From Nocardioides furvisabuli (GTDB taxonomy: Bacteria; Actinomycetota; Actinomycetes; Propionibacteriales; Nocardioidaceae), in contig NZ_JAIGQB010000001.1 of the NCBI RefSeq assembly GCF_021083185.1, forward strand, positions 124,001 to 188,000: a DNA stretch of 64,000 nucleotides. The letters are read 5' to 3'. Below are positions 15,834-24,014 of this stretch, piece after piece (position 1 is the stretch's first letter; each line of letters begins with the position of its first letter). A program made the translations under genes and the position numbers. Below the pieces are notes generated by a model, which was not told the DNA's origin, did not search any database, and saw nothing but the letters and a program-made list of their open reading frames with translations.

Positions 15834-18248
15834 TCAGTCCGCGGCGAGCCCGGCGGCCGGCGTGACGAGCGCCGCGCGGCGGGCGGGCACGACGCACGCG
15901 GCCAGACCGGCGAGCCCCGCGACGGCGGCGACCGCGCCCACCTGCGCCACCGGCACGGTGAACCCGGCGTCGTCGACGACGCTGCCCACCATCACCTGCA
16001 CCCCGGTCCAGGCGAACACCAGTCCGATGCCCGTGCCGAGCACGGCCGCCGCTGCCGAGAGCAGCAGTCCCTCGGCGGCCATCGCCTGCCGCAGCTGCCG
16101 GCGGGTGAGTCCCATGGCCCGCAGGAGTGCGTTCTCGCGCGCCCGCTCGAGCACCGAGAGCCCGAGGGTGTTGGCGATGCCGACCAGTGCGATCAGGATC
16201 GCGACGGCCATCAGACCGATGACGGCACCGGTCATGATGTCGAGCTGGAGGTAGACCCAGCTGCGGTTGCCGAAGCCGCCGTCCAGCTCGGCGCCGGCCG
16301 CTGCGGCGAGTGCCGCGAGGTCGCCCGTGAGGTCCTCCGCGTCCGTGCCACCACCGGCGCGGGCCCAGACCGCCATCGGACGGGGGTCGGCGTCGAGCGC
16401 CGACAGCGTGGCCGGTGAGACCAGGCCCGCGCGGCCCCAGCCGCTGCCGGTCTCGACGCGGAGCGTGTGCTCGCGGCCGGCGACCACCACCGTGAGCTCG
16501 TGGTCCTCCCACACCCGGGCCCCCAGCCGCGTGGGGAGCTCCTCGACGACAGCGTACGGCAGCAGGACCGTCCCGTCGGGCGGGGACAGGTCGGCAGGAC
16601 CGCGGACGACGACGTCGCCCCCGGCCGAGCCCAGCAGCGGGACCTCCAGCCCGCCGGCCCGCGCCACGGTGCCGTCCAGGACCCGCGCGTCGGTGACGCC
16701 CTCGGTCCCGGCCACCCGGTCCACGAAGGACGTCCCGAGCGGCGCTCCGGTGGCGGTGAGGGTGGCGTCGAGGGGGTAGGAGGCGTCCATGTCGCGGTCG
16801 ATCGCGGTCCGCGAGGACGCCAGCCCGGTGAGGATGGCGGTGGTGAGGGTGACGCCCACCAGCAGCGACGCCGCGGTGGTCGCCGTACGCCGTGGGTTGC
16901 GCACGGCGTTGCCGGTGGCGAGCCGGCGCACGGGACCGCCGCCGGGCAGGTGGTCGGCCAGCCGGATCATCCGGGGCACCAGCACCGGTCCCACGAGCAG
17001 CACGCCGATGAAGGACACCATGCCGCCCGCGAGCATGGCGGGCACCGAGCTCCCCGAGACGGCCAACGCGAGCAGGACCCCGCCGCCGACGAGGCAGAGC
17101 GCGGCCAGCCCGAGGCGGCAGCGCCCCGCCGCAGACCGGACGTCGACGCCGGTGTCGGGGCGGAGCGCGGCCAGCGGGGCGACCCTCGTCGCCGTGCGCG
17201 TCGGCAGCCAGGCCGCCCCGAGGGTGACCAGCGTGCCGACGGCGAAGGCCGACAGCGCCCAAGCGGGGTCGAGCGCGGCAGGACCCACGTCGGTGAACCA
17301 GCGCCGGACGAGGACCACCACGCCGGCGCCGGCCGCGACACCGACGACGACCCCGACGGCGGCTGCTGCCAGGCCCAGCGCCAGCGCCTCCAGCCGGATC
17401 GCGCGGCGCAGCTGGTGGCGGGTGACCCCGACGCACCGCAGCAGCGCGAAGTCGCGCATCCGCTGGGCGAAGAGGATCGAGAAGGTGTTGGTGATGACCA
17501 GCGCGCCGACGAAGAGGGCGATCGCGACGAAGAGCAGCGCCAGGAGCGCGATGACGTCCACGCCCCGTGAGATCTCGGCCTGCCGGGCGGCGGTCCAGTC
17601 GGCGGCGGACTCGACGCCGGCCTCGGGAGCCGTCGCCCGCGCCAGGTCCTCCGAGCCGCCCCACGCGATCGCGTCGACCCAGAGGGTGTCCTCGAAGCGG
17701 CGCAGGTCCTCCCACGGCACGTAGAACGCGGCGCTGCGGGCGGCCGGGCTGTCGACCATCCCGACGACCTCCACGTCGACGCCCCCGTCCCCGGTCCCGA
17801 CCCGGACGACGTCGCCGAGGCGCACCCCGTTGCCCTTGGCGCGATTCACGTCGGCCAGGGCCTCGCCCGCCGCGGCGGGGAACCGGCCGTCCTCGAGCTC
17901 CTGCCACTGCAGGCGCGGGTCGAGCGACACCTCCGACACGTCGGCGGTCGCGGCGAGCTGGACTCCGTCGCGGGAGACCGGCTCCATCGCGTAGCCGAGG
18001 GTGAGGACCGGGATGTCGCGGTCGAGTGCCACCTCGACGAGCCGCCTCACCTCGCGGGAGTCGTACGTCGTCACGACCCGGTCGACGCCTGCGACCGGGG
18101 CGCCGACGTCGGCGGTCAGCCCGGCGCGTGTGGCCCCGGTGAGCATCCCGACGACCACGATGAAGGCCACGCCGATCGCGACCGCGACCGACGCGGCGAC
18201 GTACCTGCGGGTGTGGTGGCGCACCGACGCCACGAGCACGGTGCGCAT
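15834..18248 (-). CDS. ABC transporter permease, FtsX/MacB family (duplicated)
   Basis: 804-residue membrane protein with two FtsX-type halves. An N-terminal helix (about 18-38) precedes a large outer domain, then three helices around 250-390. A second helix (about 470) precedes a second outer domain, then three C-terminal helices. The motifs FSILFAQRMRDFALLRCVGVTRHQLRRAIRLE and NTLGLSVLERARENALLRAMGLTRRQLRQAM are the coupling sequences of the family. It is translationally coupled to the ATPase gene (TGATG). Such permeases export lipids or peptides, or transmit mechanical signals; the substrate is unknown. The nearby two-component system suggests inducible envelope stress or antibiotic defence. 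Confidence 0.92.
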   Translation of the reverse strand: MRTVLVASVRHHTRRYVAASVAVAIGVAFIVVVGMLTGATRAGLTADVGAPVAGVDRVVTTYDSREVRRLVEVALDRDIPVLTLGYAMEPVSRDGVQLAATADVSEVSLDPRLQWQELEDGRFPAAAGEALADVNRAKGNGVRLGDVVRVGTGDGGVDVEVVGMVDSPAARSAAFYVPWEDLRRFEDTLWVDAIAWGGSEDLARATAPEAGVESAADWTAARQAEISRGVDVIALLALLFVAIALFVGALVITNTFSILFAQRMRDFALLRCVGVTRHQLRRAIRLEALALGLAAAAVGVVVGVAAGAGVVVLVRRWFTDVGPAALDPAWALSAFAVGTLVTLGAAWLPTRTATRVAPLAALRPDTGVDVRSAAGRCRLGLAALCLVGGGVLLALAVSGSSVPAMLAGGMVSFIGVLLVGPVLVPRMIRLADHLPGGGPVRRLATGNAVRNPRRTATTAASLLVGVTLTTAILTGLASSRTAIDRDMDASYPLDATLTATGAPLGTSFVDRVAGTEGVTDARVLDGTVARAGGLEVPLLGSAGGDVVVRGPADLSPPDGTVLLPYAVVEELPTRLGARVWEDHELTVVVAGREHTLRVETGSGWGRAGLVSPATLSALDADPRPMAVWARAGGGTDAEDLTGDLAALAAAAGAELDGGFGNRSWVYLQLDIMTGAVIGLMAVAILIALVGIANTLGLSVLERARENALLRAMGLTRRQLRQAMAAEGLLLSAAAAVLGTGIGLVFAWTGVQVMVGSVVDDAGFTVPVAQVGAVAAVAGLAGLAACVVPARRAALVTPAAGLAAD

Positions 18249-19015
18249 CAGGCGATCCCCCCGCGCAGTGCGGCGACGAGCGCGTCCTGGTCGGGGTCGG
18301 TGAGGTGCGCGGTGACCGCACCGTCGTGGATGACGACGACGTCGTCGGCGTACGCCGCTGCGTCGAGGCCGTGGGTCACCATCACCACGGTCATGCCGAG
18401 CTCGCGGACCGAGCGGCGCAGGTGGCCGAGCACCTCGGCGCTGGCCTCGCTGTCGAGGTTGCCGGTGGGCTCGTCGGCGAAGACGATGTCGGGCTGGGTG
18501 ACGAGGGCGCGGGCGATCGCGACGCGCTGCTGCTGACCGCCGGAGAGCTGGCTGGGCAGGTGGCCGAGCCGGTCGGCGAGGCCGAGGACCCCGACCACCT
18601 GGTCGTAGCGCTCGCGGTCGACGGCCCGGCCCGCGAGCTCGAGCGGGAGCAGGATGTTCTGCCCGGCGGTCAGCATCGGGAGCAGGTTGAAGGCCTGGAA
18701 GACGAAGCCGATGTGCTCGCGGCGGAAGAGGGTCAGCGCGGTGTCGTCGAGGCCGGCGAGGTCGCGCCCGGCGACCGTGACGGTGCCGGAGGTGGCGGCG
18801 TCGAGGCCGGCCAGGCAGTGCATGAGGGTCGACTTGCCCGAGCCGCTGGGCCCCATGATCGCGGTGAAGCGGCCGGCGGGCAGGTCGAGGTCGACACCCC
18901 TCAGGGCGTGGACGGTGCTGTCGCCGTCGCCGTAGGTGCGGCTCAGCCCGCGGGCGCTGGCCGCGGTGGCGGTGCCGGTCGGGGATCCGATGCCGGTGTG
19001 GAGTGTCGTCGTCAT
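18248..19015 (-). CDS. ABC transporter ATP-binding protein, MacB/LolD type
   Basis: 255-residue ATPase. Walker A is GPSGSGKST, the Q-loop lies in FVFQAFNLLPMLT, the signature is LSGGQQQRVAIARAL, Walker B is DIVFADEPTGNLDS, and the switch His is in MVTHGLDAA. The sequence LDSEASAEVLGHLRR and the MLTAGQNI helix are typical of the LolD/MacB subfamily that pairs with FtsX-type permeases. It is the first gene of the exporter operon. Tandem 11-bp repeats lie about 90-110 bp upstream. Confidence 0.94.
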   Translation of the reverse strand: MTTTLHTGIGSPTGTATAASARGLSRTYGDGDSTVHALRGVDLDLPAGRFTAIMGPSGSGKSTLMHCLAGLDAATSGTVTVAGRDLAGLDDTALTLFRREHIGFVFQAFNLLPMLTAGQNILLPLELAGRAVDRERYDQVVGVLGLADRLGHLPSQLSGGQQQRVAIARALVTQPDIVFADEPTGNLDSEASAEVLGHLRRSVRELGMTVVMVTHGLDAAAYADDVVVIHDGAVTAHLTDPDQDALVAALRGGIA

Positions 19016-19084
19016 GGGGACAACGCTCGCGGTCGGCGGCCCCGCGATCGTCGGTCCCGGGCACGGACCTGCGGTCGGTCCGGG

Positions 19085-19111
19085 GTCGTACGCCGGCGCG
19101 CGGCGTACGAC
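19085..19111 (-). terminator. 11-bp stem-loop between response regulator and exporter
   Basis: Perfect arms GTCGTACGCCG (19085-19095) and CGGCGTACGAC (19101-19111) enclose a GCGCG loop. The hairpin begins 26 bp after the response regulator stop in the direction of transcription and could be its terminator. It also lies in the exporter promoter region, so an operator role is possible. Confidence 0.45.
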
Positions 19112-19127
19112 CTGGGTACGACCTGGG
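19106..19127. repeat. Tandem 11-bp direct repeat TACGACCTGGG
   Basis: Two perfect adjacent copies of TACGACCTGGG occupy 19106-19116 and 19117-19127, exactly one DNA turn apart. The position upstream of the ABC exporter and next to the LuxR-type regulator gene makes it a candidate binding site for that regulator. Confidence 0.6.
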
Positions 19128-19136
19128 GAGGACGGG

Positions 19137-19817
19137 TCAGGGGGCGACCAGCCCGGACTGGTAGCCCAGCACGACCAGCTGCACCCGGTCGCGCGACCCG
19201 GTCTTGGCCAGGATCCGCCCGACGTGTGTCTTCACGGTCGTCTCGGCGACGACGAGCTCGACCGCGATCTCGGTGTTGGTGCGTCCGCGCGCGATGAGGG
19301 TGAGCACCTCGACCTCGCGCTCGGTGAGCAGCTCGACCCGCGCGTCGGCGACCGCGGGCACACCGGGGTCGGGGAGGGCGGCGAAGTGGTCGAGCAACCG
19401 GCGGGTGGTGCTGGGTGCCACGACGGCGTCGCCTGCCACCACCGACCGGATCGCGCCCAGCAGGTCGGGCGGGGCGGCGTCCTTGAGCAGGAAGGCCGAG
19501 GCGCCGGCGCGGATCGCGGCGAAGGCGTGCTCGTCGAGGTCGAAGGTGGTGAGCACGATGACGCGCGGGGCGCCCGGGACCGCCAGCAGCCGCCGGGTGG
19601 CCTCGACGCCGTCGAGCCGTGGCATCCGGACGTCCATCAGCACCACGTCGGCGGCGGTGACCGCGAGCCGCTCCAGCGCCTGGCCGCCGTCGCCCGCCTC
19701 GCCCACCACGACCATGTCGTCCTGGCTCTCCACCAGCATCCGGAAGCCGGCGCGCACCATCTGCTGGTCGTCGACCAGGAAGACCCGGATCGGTGCCGTC
19801 ACGGCCTGCTCGCTCAC
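19137..19817 (-). CDS. NarL/LuxR-family response regulator
   Basis: 226-residue two-component regulator. The receiver domain (residues about 8-125) has the acidic pair in FLVDDQ, phospho-acceptor Asp in VVLMDVRMP and Lys in FLLKDAAP. The LuxR helix-turn-helix is LLTEREVEVLTLIARGRTNTEIAVELVVAETTVKTHVGRIL near the C-terminus. The GTG at 19817 overlaps the kinase stop as GTGA. It probably controls the downstream ABC exporter, as is usual for HisKA_3/LuxR pairs next to such exporters. Confidence 0.93.
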   Translation of the reverse strand: MSEQAVTAPIRVFLVDDQQMVRAGFRMLVESQDDMVVVGEAGDGGQALERLAVTAADVVLMDVRMPRLDGVEATRRLLAVPGAPRVIVLTTFDLDEHAFAAIRAGASAFLLKDAAPPDLLGAIRSVVAGDAVVAPSTTRRLLDHFAALPDPGVPAVADARVELLTEREVEVLTLIARGRTNTEIAVELVVAETTVKTHVGRILAKTGSRDRVQLVVLGYQSGLVAP

Positions 19818-20977
19818 AGCGGCAGCCTCGCAGACACCGCGAACCCGCCACCCGGGGCGGGTCCGGCCTCCAGCGTGCCGCCGTGCACCGCGGCGCGCTC
19901 GCGCATCCCGGTGACGCCCAGCCCGCGCCCGTCCGAGGCCGCGGCCGCGCCGCGCCCGTCGTCGCGCACCTCCACCTCGACCGCGGGCCCGACGGTGACC
20001 CGCAGCGTCACCGTGGCACGGGGCCCGGCGTGCTTGCGGACGTTGGTGAGCGACTCCTGCACGATCCGGTACGCCGCCAGGCCGACGCCGTCCGGGACGT
20101 CCGGGGCAGCCTCCGGGAGGTCGGCGTCGACCTCCATCCCGGCGGCCCGCGCCTCGTCGACGAGGTGGCGTACGTCGTCGAGGCCGGGCTGCGGCGCGAC
20201 GCCGGTGTCGCCGTCGCGGAGCAGGCCCAGCAGCCGGCGCATCTCCGTCAACGACTCCCGGCCGGTGGTCGAGATCGTCGCCAGCGTGCCGACGGCGAGG
20301 TCGGGGTCCTTGGCTGCGGCGTAGCGGGCGCCGTCGGCCTGCACCACGATCACCGACAGGCCGTGCGCGACGACGTCGTGCATCTCGCGGGCGATGCGCG
20401 AGCGCTCGTCGCGCGCCGCGAGCTCCACCTCGCGCTCGGCGATCCGTTCGGCCTGCTCGGCTCGGGCGACCAGCGAGGCGACGTACCTCTCCCGCTGCTG
20501 CGCGGCGAAGCCGAGCGCCCAGGCTGCGGTGACGATCGCGCCGATGCTGACGACGTAGGGCGTGACGGCCGACAGGGTGATCGTCGGGGCGCCGAAGCCG
20601 CCGATCCAGCTCCAGGCGGCCACGACCGACCCGGTGTAGCCGACCAGCAGCGCCGCGACGCCGTGCGGTCGCGGGCTCCAGCGGGCCACCGAGTAGACGG
20701 CGATCGGGAAGGCCAGCTGGCCGAAGATCGGCAGGTCGTGCAGCGGTGCCTGGGCGGCGCTCGCGAGGGCGACCGCCGCGAAGACCGCGCTCGGGTGGAC
20801 CCGTCGCCACCACAGCGGGGCCACCTGGACGGCCGTCAGGAGCGCGGCGAGCGGCTGTCCGGCCATCAGGTGGCCGAGGAAGCCCGGGACGAGCAGGCCC
20901 AGGGTCAGGGCCGCGTCGAACCACCACCGGCCGCGCGGGCCGAGCCGCCAGGGGTCGGAGTGTCGGGGATCGCGCAT
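19814..20977 (-). CDS. Sensor histidine kinase, HisKA_3 family
   Basis: 387-residue membrane sensor with about five N-terminal helices (residues 20-165), a short coiled region, then the HisKA_3 box IAREMHDVVAHGLSVIVVQADGA with its phospho-acceptor His. The HATPase domain follows (ESLTNVRKHAG N-box, VRDDGRGAA, GLGVTGMRERA). There is no large extracellular loop, so the signal is probably sensed within or at the membrane. A TAGGGT box lies 7 nt before the ATG, suggesting a leaderless two-gene mRNA with the regulator. Confidence 0.92.
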   Translation of the reverse strand: MRDPRHSDPWRLGPRGRWWFDAALTLGLLVPGFLGHLMAGQPLAALLTAVQVAPLWWRRVHPSAVFAAVALASAAQAPLHDLPIFGQLAFPIAVYSVARWSPRPHGVAALLVGYTGSVVAAWSWIGGFGAPTITLSAVTPYVVSIGAIVTAAWALGFAAQQRERYVASLVARAEQAERIAEREVELAARDERSRIAREMHDVVAHGLSVIVVQADGARYAAAKDPDLAVGTLATISTTGRESLTEMRRLLGLLRDGDTGVAPQPGLDDVRHLVDEARAAGMEVDADLPEAAPDVPDGVGLAAYRIVQESLTNVRKHAGPRATVTLRVTVGPAVEVEVRDDGRGAAAASDGRGLGVTGMRERAAVHGGTLEAGPAPGGGFAVSARLPL

Positions 20978-21069
20978 GGTGCGGACCCTAGACGCCGGAC
21001 GCGGCCGGCACGTCAGCCCACGGGAGGACGCCGCGCCGCGTCGGGTGCGGCCCGAGTAGGGTGCGATCC

Positions 21070-21225
21070 ATGACCCAGTGGGAATACCAGGTGGCGCCGA
21101 TTCCGCTCCACAACGAAGCGCTCATGCTCAACAACTTCGGCCAGGACGGCTGGGAGCTGGTGGCCATCCACACCAACGCCCAGGGCGGTCTGGTGGCCTT
21201 CCTCAAGCGCCCGAAGGCGGCCTGA
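21070..21225 (+). CDS. DUF4177 small protein
   Basis: A 51-residue protein (MTQWEYQVAPIPLHN... to FLKRPKAA). The WEYQV..., NNFGQDGWELVAI and FLKR elements match DUF4177, a small domain of unknown role. TAGGGT lies 7 nt before the ATG, so it begins a leaderless transcript that runs into RidA one base later. In mycobacteria a similarly small gene precedes the ridA homologue (from memory). It is real rather than spurious: the motifs are intact and the gene is tightly coupled. Confidence 0.85.
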   Translation: MTQWEYQVAPIPLHNEALMLNNFGQDGWELVAIHTNAQGGLVAFLKRPKAA

Positions 21226-21226
21226 C

Positions 21227-21682
21227 GTGTCGGCCGAGGCGCGCCTGGCCGAGCTCGGGATCACCGTCCCGGAGGTCGTGCCTCCGGTCGCGGCCTACCA
21301 GCCCACCGCCCGCACCGGGAACCTCGTCTTCACCGCCGGTCAGCTGCCCGCGCGTGACGGCGAGATGATCGCGGTCGGCAAGCTCGGCGGCGAGGTGAGC
21401 GAGGAGCAGGGCTACGAGTGCGCCCGACAGTGCGCCCTCAACGCGCTCGCCGCGGTGAAGGCCGAGATCGGCTCGCTGGACCAGGTCAAGCGCGTGGTGA
21501 AGGTCGTCGTCTTCGTCGCCTCCACACCCGACTTCACCGGCCAGCCGAAGGTCGCCAACGGCGCGTCCGAGCTGCTCGGCGAGGTCTTCGGCGAGGCCGG
21601 CAAGCACGCGCGGTCCGCCGTCGGCGTCTCCGTGCTGCCGCTCGACGTGCCGGTCGAGGTCGAGATCGTCGTCGAGGTCTGA
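21227..21682 (+). CDS. RidA/YjgF family protein
   Basis: 151-residue member of the family that hydrolyses reactive enamines and imines made by PLP enzymes. It has LVFTAGQLPARDGEM, the VKVVVFVASTPDFTGQ segment and HARSAVGV, with the catalytic-position Arg at residue 129. The Cys that follows it in E. coli RidA is Ala here, and the segment around LPLDVPVEVEIVVEV lacks a second Arg, so the enzyme may belong to a side branch. The start is GTG 21227, one base after the DUF4177 stop. It abuts the NUDIX gene. Confidence 0.88.
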   Translation: MSAEARLAELGITVPEVVPPVAAYQPTARTGNLVFTAGQLPARDGEMIAVGKLGGEVSEEQGYECARQCALNALAAVKAEIGSLDQVKRVVKVVVFVASTPDFTGQPKVANGASELLGEVFGEAGKHARSAVGVSVLPLDVPVEVEIVVEV

Positions 21683-22543
21683 GTGCGGCGCCTCCCGCTG
21701 CCCGACGCCCTCGTCGCCCAGGCCAGGGCGTACGCGTCCGGTGACGCCTCGCCGGCCGAGCCGCGCGACGCAGCCACGGTGGTGCTGCTGCGTCCCGGAG
21801 CGGCGGGGCCGGACGTCTACCTCCTGAGGCGGCAGACCTCGATGGCCTTCGCCGGCGGGATGTGCGTCTTCCCGGGTGGTGGTGTCGACCCGCGCGACTT
21901 CGACGACGAGCTCGTCGACCGCGGCCTCTGGGCCGGGCCCACCCCCGCGGAGTGGGCGGAGCGGCTCGGGTGCGAGGAGCCGAAGGCCCGTGCGCTGGTG
22001 TGCGCGGCTGTGCGCGAGACCTTCGAGGAGTCCGGCGTGCTGCTCGCCGGCACCGGCGCGGACTCCGTCGTCGCCGACACGACGGGTGACGACTGGGAGG
22101 CCGACCGGGTCGCCCTGGAGTCGCGCGAGATCTCGCTGACGGAGTTCCTCGAGAAGCGCTCGCTCGTGCTGCGCACCGACCTGCTCGGCGCGTGGTCGGG
22201 CTGGTTGACGCCGGTCTTCGAGCCTCGGCGCTACCGCACCTGGTTCTTCGTCGCACGGCTGCCGGAGGGACAGGTGACCCGCGACGTGTCCACCGAGTCG
22301 TCGTCGGTGACGTGGGCGGGTGCGCTGGACGCGGTGGCCAAGGTCGAGCAGGAGGAGATCCTGATGCTGCCGCCGACCTGGCTGACCTGCCTCGAGATCG
22401 GCCGGCTCGCCGACCCCGACGCGGTGCTCGCGGCGGCGCAGGACCGCATCGTCGACATGTTCATGCCCGAGGTCGTGGCCGACGGCGACGAGTTCATCCT
22501 GTCGACGCCGCCGCACTACACAGCGCTGATGGCGAACCGGTGA
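21683..22543 (+). CDS. NUDIX hydrolase with interrupted Nudix box (NUDT7/NUDT19-like)
   Basis: 286-residue hydrolase. The opening FAGGMCVFPGGGVDPRDFDD and the REx2EExG core (RETFEESGVLL) of the Nudix box are both present but separated by roughly 50 residues, as in NUDT19-type enzymes that cleave CoA derivatives or related nucleotides. A C-terminal helical part contains VTWAGALDAVAKVEQEEILMLPPTWLTCLEI. The GTG start follows the RidA stop directly, and its stop overlaps the next GTG. Substrate uncertain. Confidence 0.86.
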   Translation: MRRLPLPDALVAQARAYASGDASPAEPRDAATVVLLRPGAAGPDVYLLRRQTSMAFAGGMCVFPGGGVDPRDFDDELVDRGLWAGPTPAEWAERLGCEEPKARALVCAAVRETFEESGVLLAGTGADSVVADTTGDDWEADRVALESREISLTEFLEKRSLVLRTDLLGAWSGWLTPVFEPRRYRTWFFVARLPEGQVTRDVSTESSSVTWAGALDAVAKVEQEEILMLPPTWLTCLEIGRLADPDAVLAAAQDRIVDMFMPEVVADGDEFILSTPPHYTALMANR

Positions 22544-23325
22544 GCTGGGACGGGGGCTCCTTCGGCGACACCGGCACCTGCGTGCTGGCGCCCAACGCCG
22601 ACGTGATGACCCTCGACGGGACCAACACGTGGGTGCTGCGCGACCCGTCCTCCTCGCGCTCGGTGGTCGTCGACCCCGGACCCTCGATCCCCAGCCACCT
22701 CGACGCCGTCGACGCCGCCGCCGGCGACGTGGCCGTCGTGCTGCTGACCCACCACCACGCCGACCACAGCGAGGCCGCACGGGAGTACGCCGAGCGCCAC
22801 GGGTGCGGCGTACGCGCCCTCGACCCGGCCCACCGCCTCGGCTCCGAAGGACTCGGCGAGGCGGACGTGGTGTCGGTCGGTGACCTCGAGGTGCACGTCG
22901 TGGCGACGCCCGGGCACACGGCGGACTCGCTGTCGTTCGTCGTGCCGCAGGACCGGGCGGTGCTCACCGGCGACACCGTGCTCGGCCGCGGCACCACCGT
23001 CGTCGCGCACCCCGACGGCCAGCTCGGGGCCTACCTCTCCTCCCTCCAGCGGCTCCACGCGCTGTGCGGCGAGCAGGGGATCGCGTCCGTGTGGCCCGGC
23101 CACGGGCCCGTGATCGACGACGCCCTCGGTGCGCTCGACTTCTACCTCGCCCACCGCAAGCAGCGCCTCGACCAGGTCCGCGACGCGCTGCGCGACCTGC
23201 CTCCCACGGACGACCCGGCCCGCGCGATCGTGGAGGTCGTCTACGCCGACGTCGACCCGGTGCTGTGGGGGGCCGCGGAGCTCTCGGTGCGTGCGCAGCT
23301 GGCCCACCTCGCCTCCCCGAAGTAG
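22540..23325 (+). CDS. MBL-fold metallohydrolase (LACTB2/glyoxalase II-like)
   Basis: 261-residue metallo-beta-lactamase fold enzyme. The zinc motif THHHADH, then TPGHTADS, LTGDTVLG and the final WPGHGPVI are in order. The C-terminal winged-helix extension with HRKQRLDQVRDAL is typical of LACTB2-like hydrolases or nucleases. GTG 22540 overlaps the NUDIX stop. It ends the DUF4177-RidA-NUDIX-MBL operon, which in order resembles Rv3678-Rv3677 of M. tuberculosis. Confidence 0.88.
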   Translation: MSWDGGSFGDTGTCVLAPNADVMTLDGTNTWVLRDPSSSRSVVVDPGPSIPSHLDAVDAAAGDVAVVLLTHHHADHSEAAREYAERHGCGVRALDPAHRLGSEGLGEADVVSVGDLEVHVVATPGHTADSLSFVVPQDRAVLTGDTVLGRGTTVVAHPDGQLGAYLSSLQRLHALCGEQGIASVWPGHGPVIDDALGALDFYLAHRKQRLDQVRDALRDLPPTDDPARAIVEVVYADVDPVLWGAAELSVRAQLAHLASPK

Positions 23326-23364
23326 GGCTTGCGCGCACGCCTCCGGCAGGAGTGGAGTGGGGGC

Positions 23365-23898
23365 ATGGACACCCAGCACCGGTCCGTCGTCGTCCTGTCC
23401 CGCGCGCTCGACCAGGCAGGCGACGCGCTCGCCGCCGTCCACGCGGACGACTGGGGCCGGCCCACGCCGTGCGAGGGCTGGACCGTGCGGGAGCTGGCCG
23501 ACCACCTCGCGGCCGCCCCGCGACGCTTCCTGCAGCTGGCCCACGGCGAGGAGGTCGACTGGAGGGCGGGCACCGGCGTAGAGCCGTACGCGCTCCCCGC
23601 GCACTTCCGCTCGCACGCCGACGACCTCATCCACCACTGGCACGGTCAACCCGAGGACCGCGTGGCGCAGGCCGACCGGCAGACCGCCGAGCTCGCGGTC
23701 CACACCTGGGACCTCGTCCGCGCGCTCGACCGGCCGCTTCCGCTCGACGACGAGGTGGCCGAGCGCGGGCTGGCCTTCCTCCAGCAGGGGCTGACCGCGG
23801 ACAACCGCGGCCCGGCCTTCGGCCCGCCGGTGGAGGTGGCGGAGGACGCGTCGGCGTACGACCGGCTGGTGTCGTTCGCCGGGCGCGATCCCCGCTGA
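23365..23898 (+). CDS. DinB-like TIGR03086 metal-binding protein
   Basis: 177-residue four-helix-bundle protein of the DinB/maleylpyruvate isomerase N-terminal superfamily. It has WGRPTPCEGWTVRELADHLA, where the His serves as metal ligand, and the ELAVHTWDLVRALDR motif with a second His, as in TIGR03086. Function in this subfamily is unclear; thiol-dependent (mycothiol) chemistry is typical of relatives. The start at ATG 23365 follows AGGAGTGGAG by a few bases. Its 3' side abuts repeat copy B. Confidence 0.82.
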   Translation: MDTQHRSVVVLSRALDQAGDALAAVHADDWGRPTPCEGWTVRELADHLAAAPRRFLQLAHGEEVDWRAGTGVEPYALPAHFRSHADDLIHHWHGQPEDRVAQADRQTAELAVHTWDLVRALDRPLPLDDEVAERGLAFLQQGLTADNRGPAFGPPVEVAEDASAYDRLVSFAGRDPR

Positions 23899-23920
23899 CC
23901 GTCGTACGGACCCGTGGCTC

Positions 23921-24014
23921 GGTAGTCCACCGGGATGTGGTCGTCGCGTCGGGGTAGTCCACCGGGATGTGGTCGTTCGGCGGCGTGCCCAGCGACCGTT
24001 TCCCGGTGGACTAC
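23921..24014. repeat. Palindromic intergenic repeat, family 1, copy B
   Basis: Two direct units (23921-23944 and 23953-23976) starting GGTAGTCCACCGGGA and ending TGTGGTCGT are followed by an inverted unit (about 23992-24014). The inverted unit contains the CTA (24011-24013) that is the TAG stop codon of the leftward gene at 24011-25345. It lies between convergent genes, where the hairpin could stop both transcripts. Confidence 0.9.
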
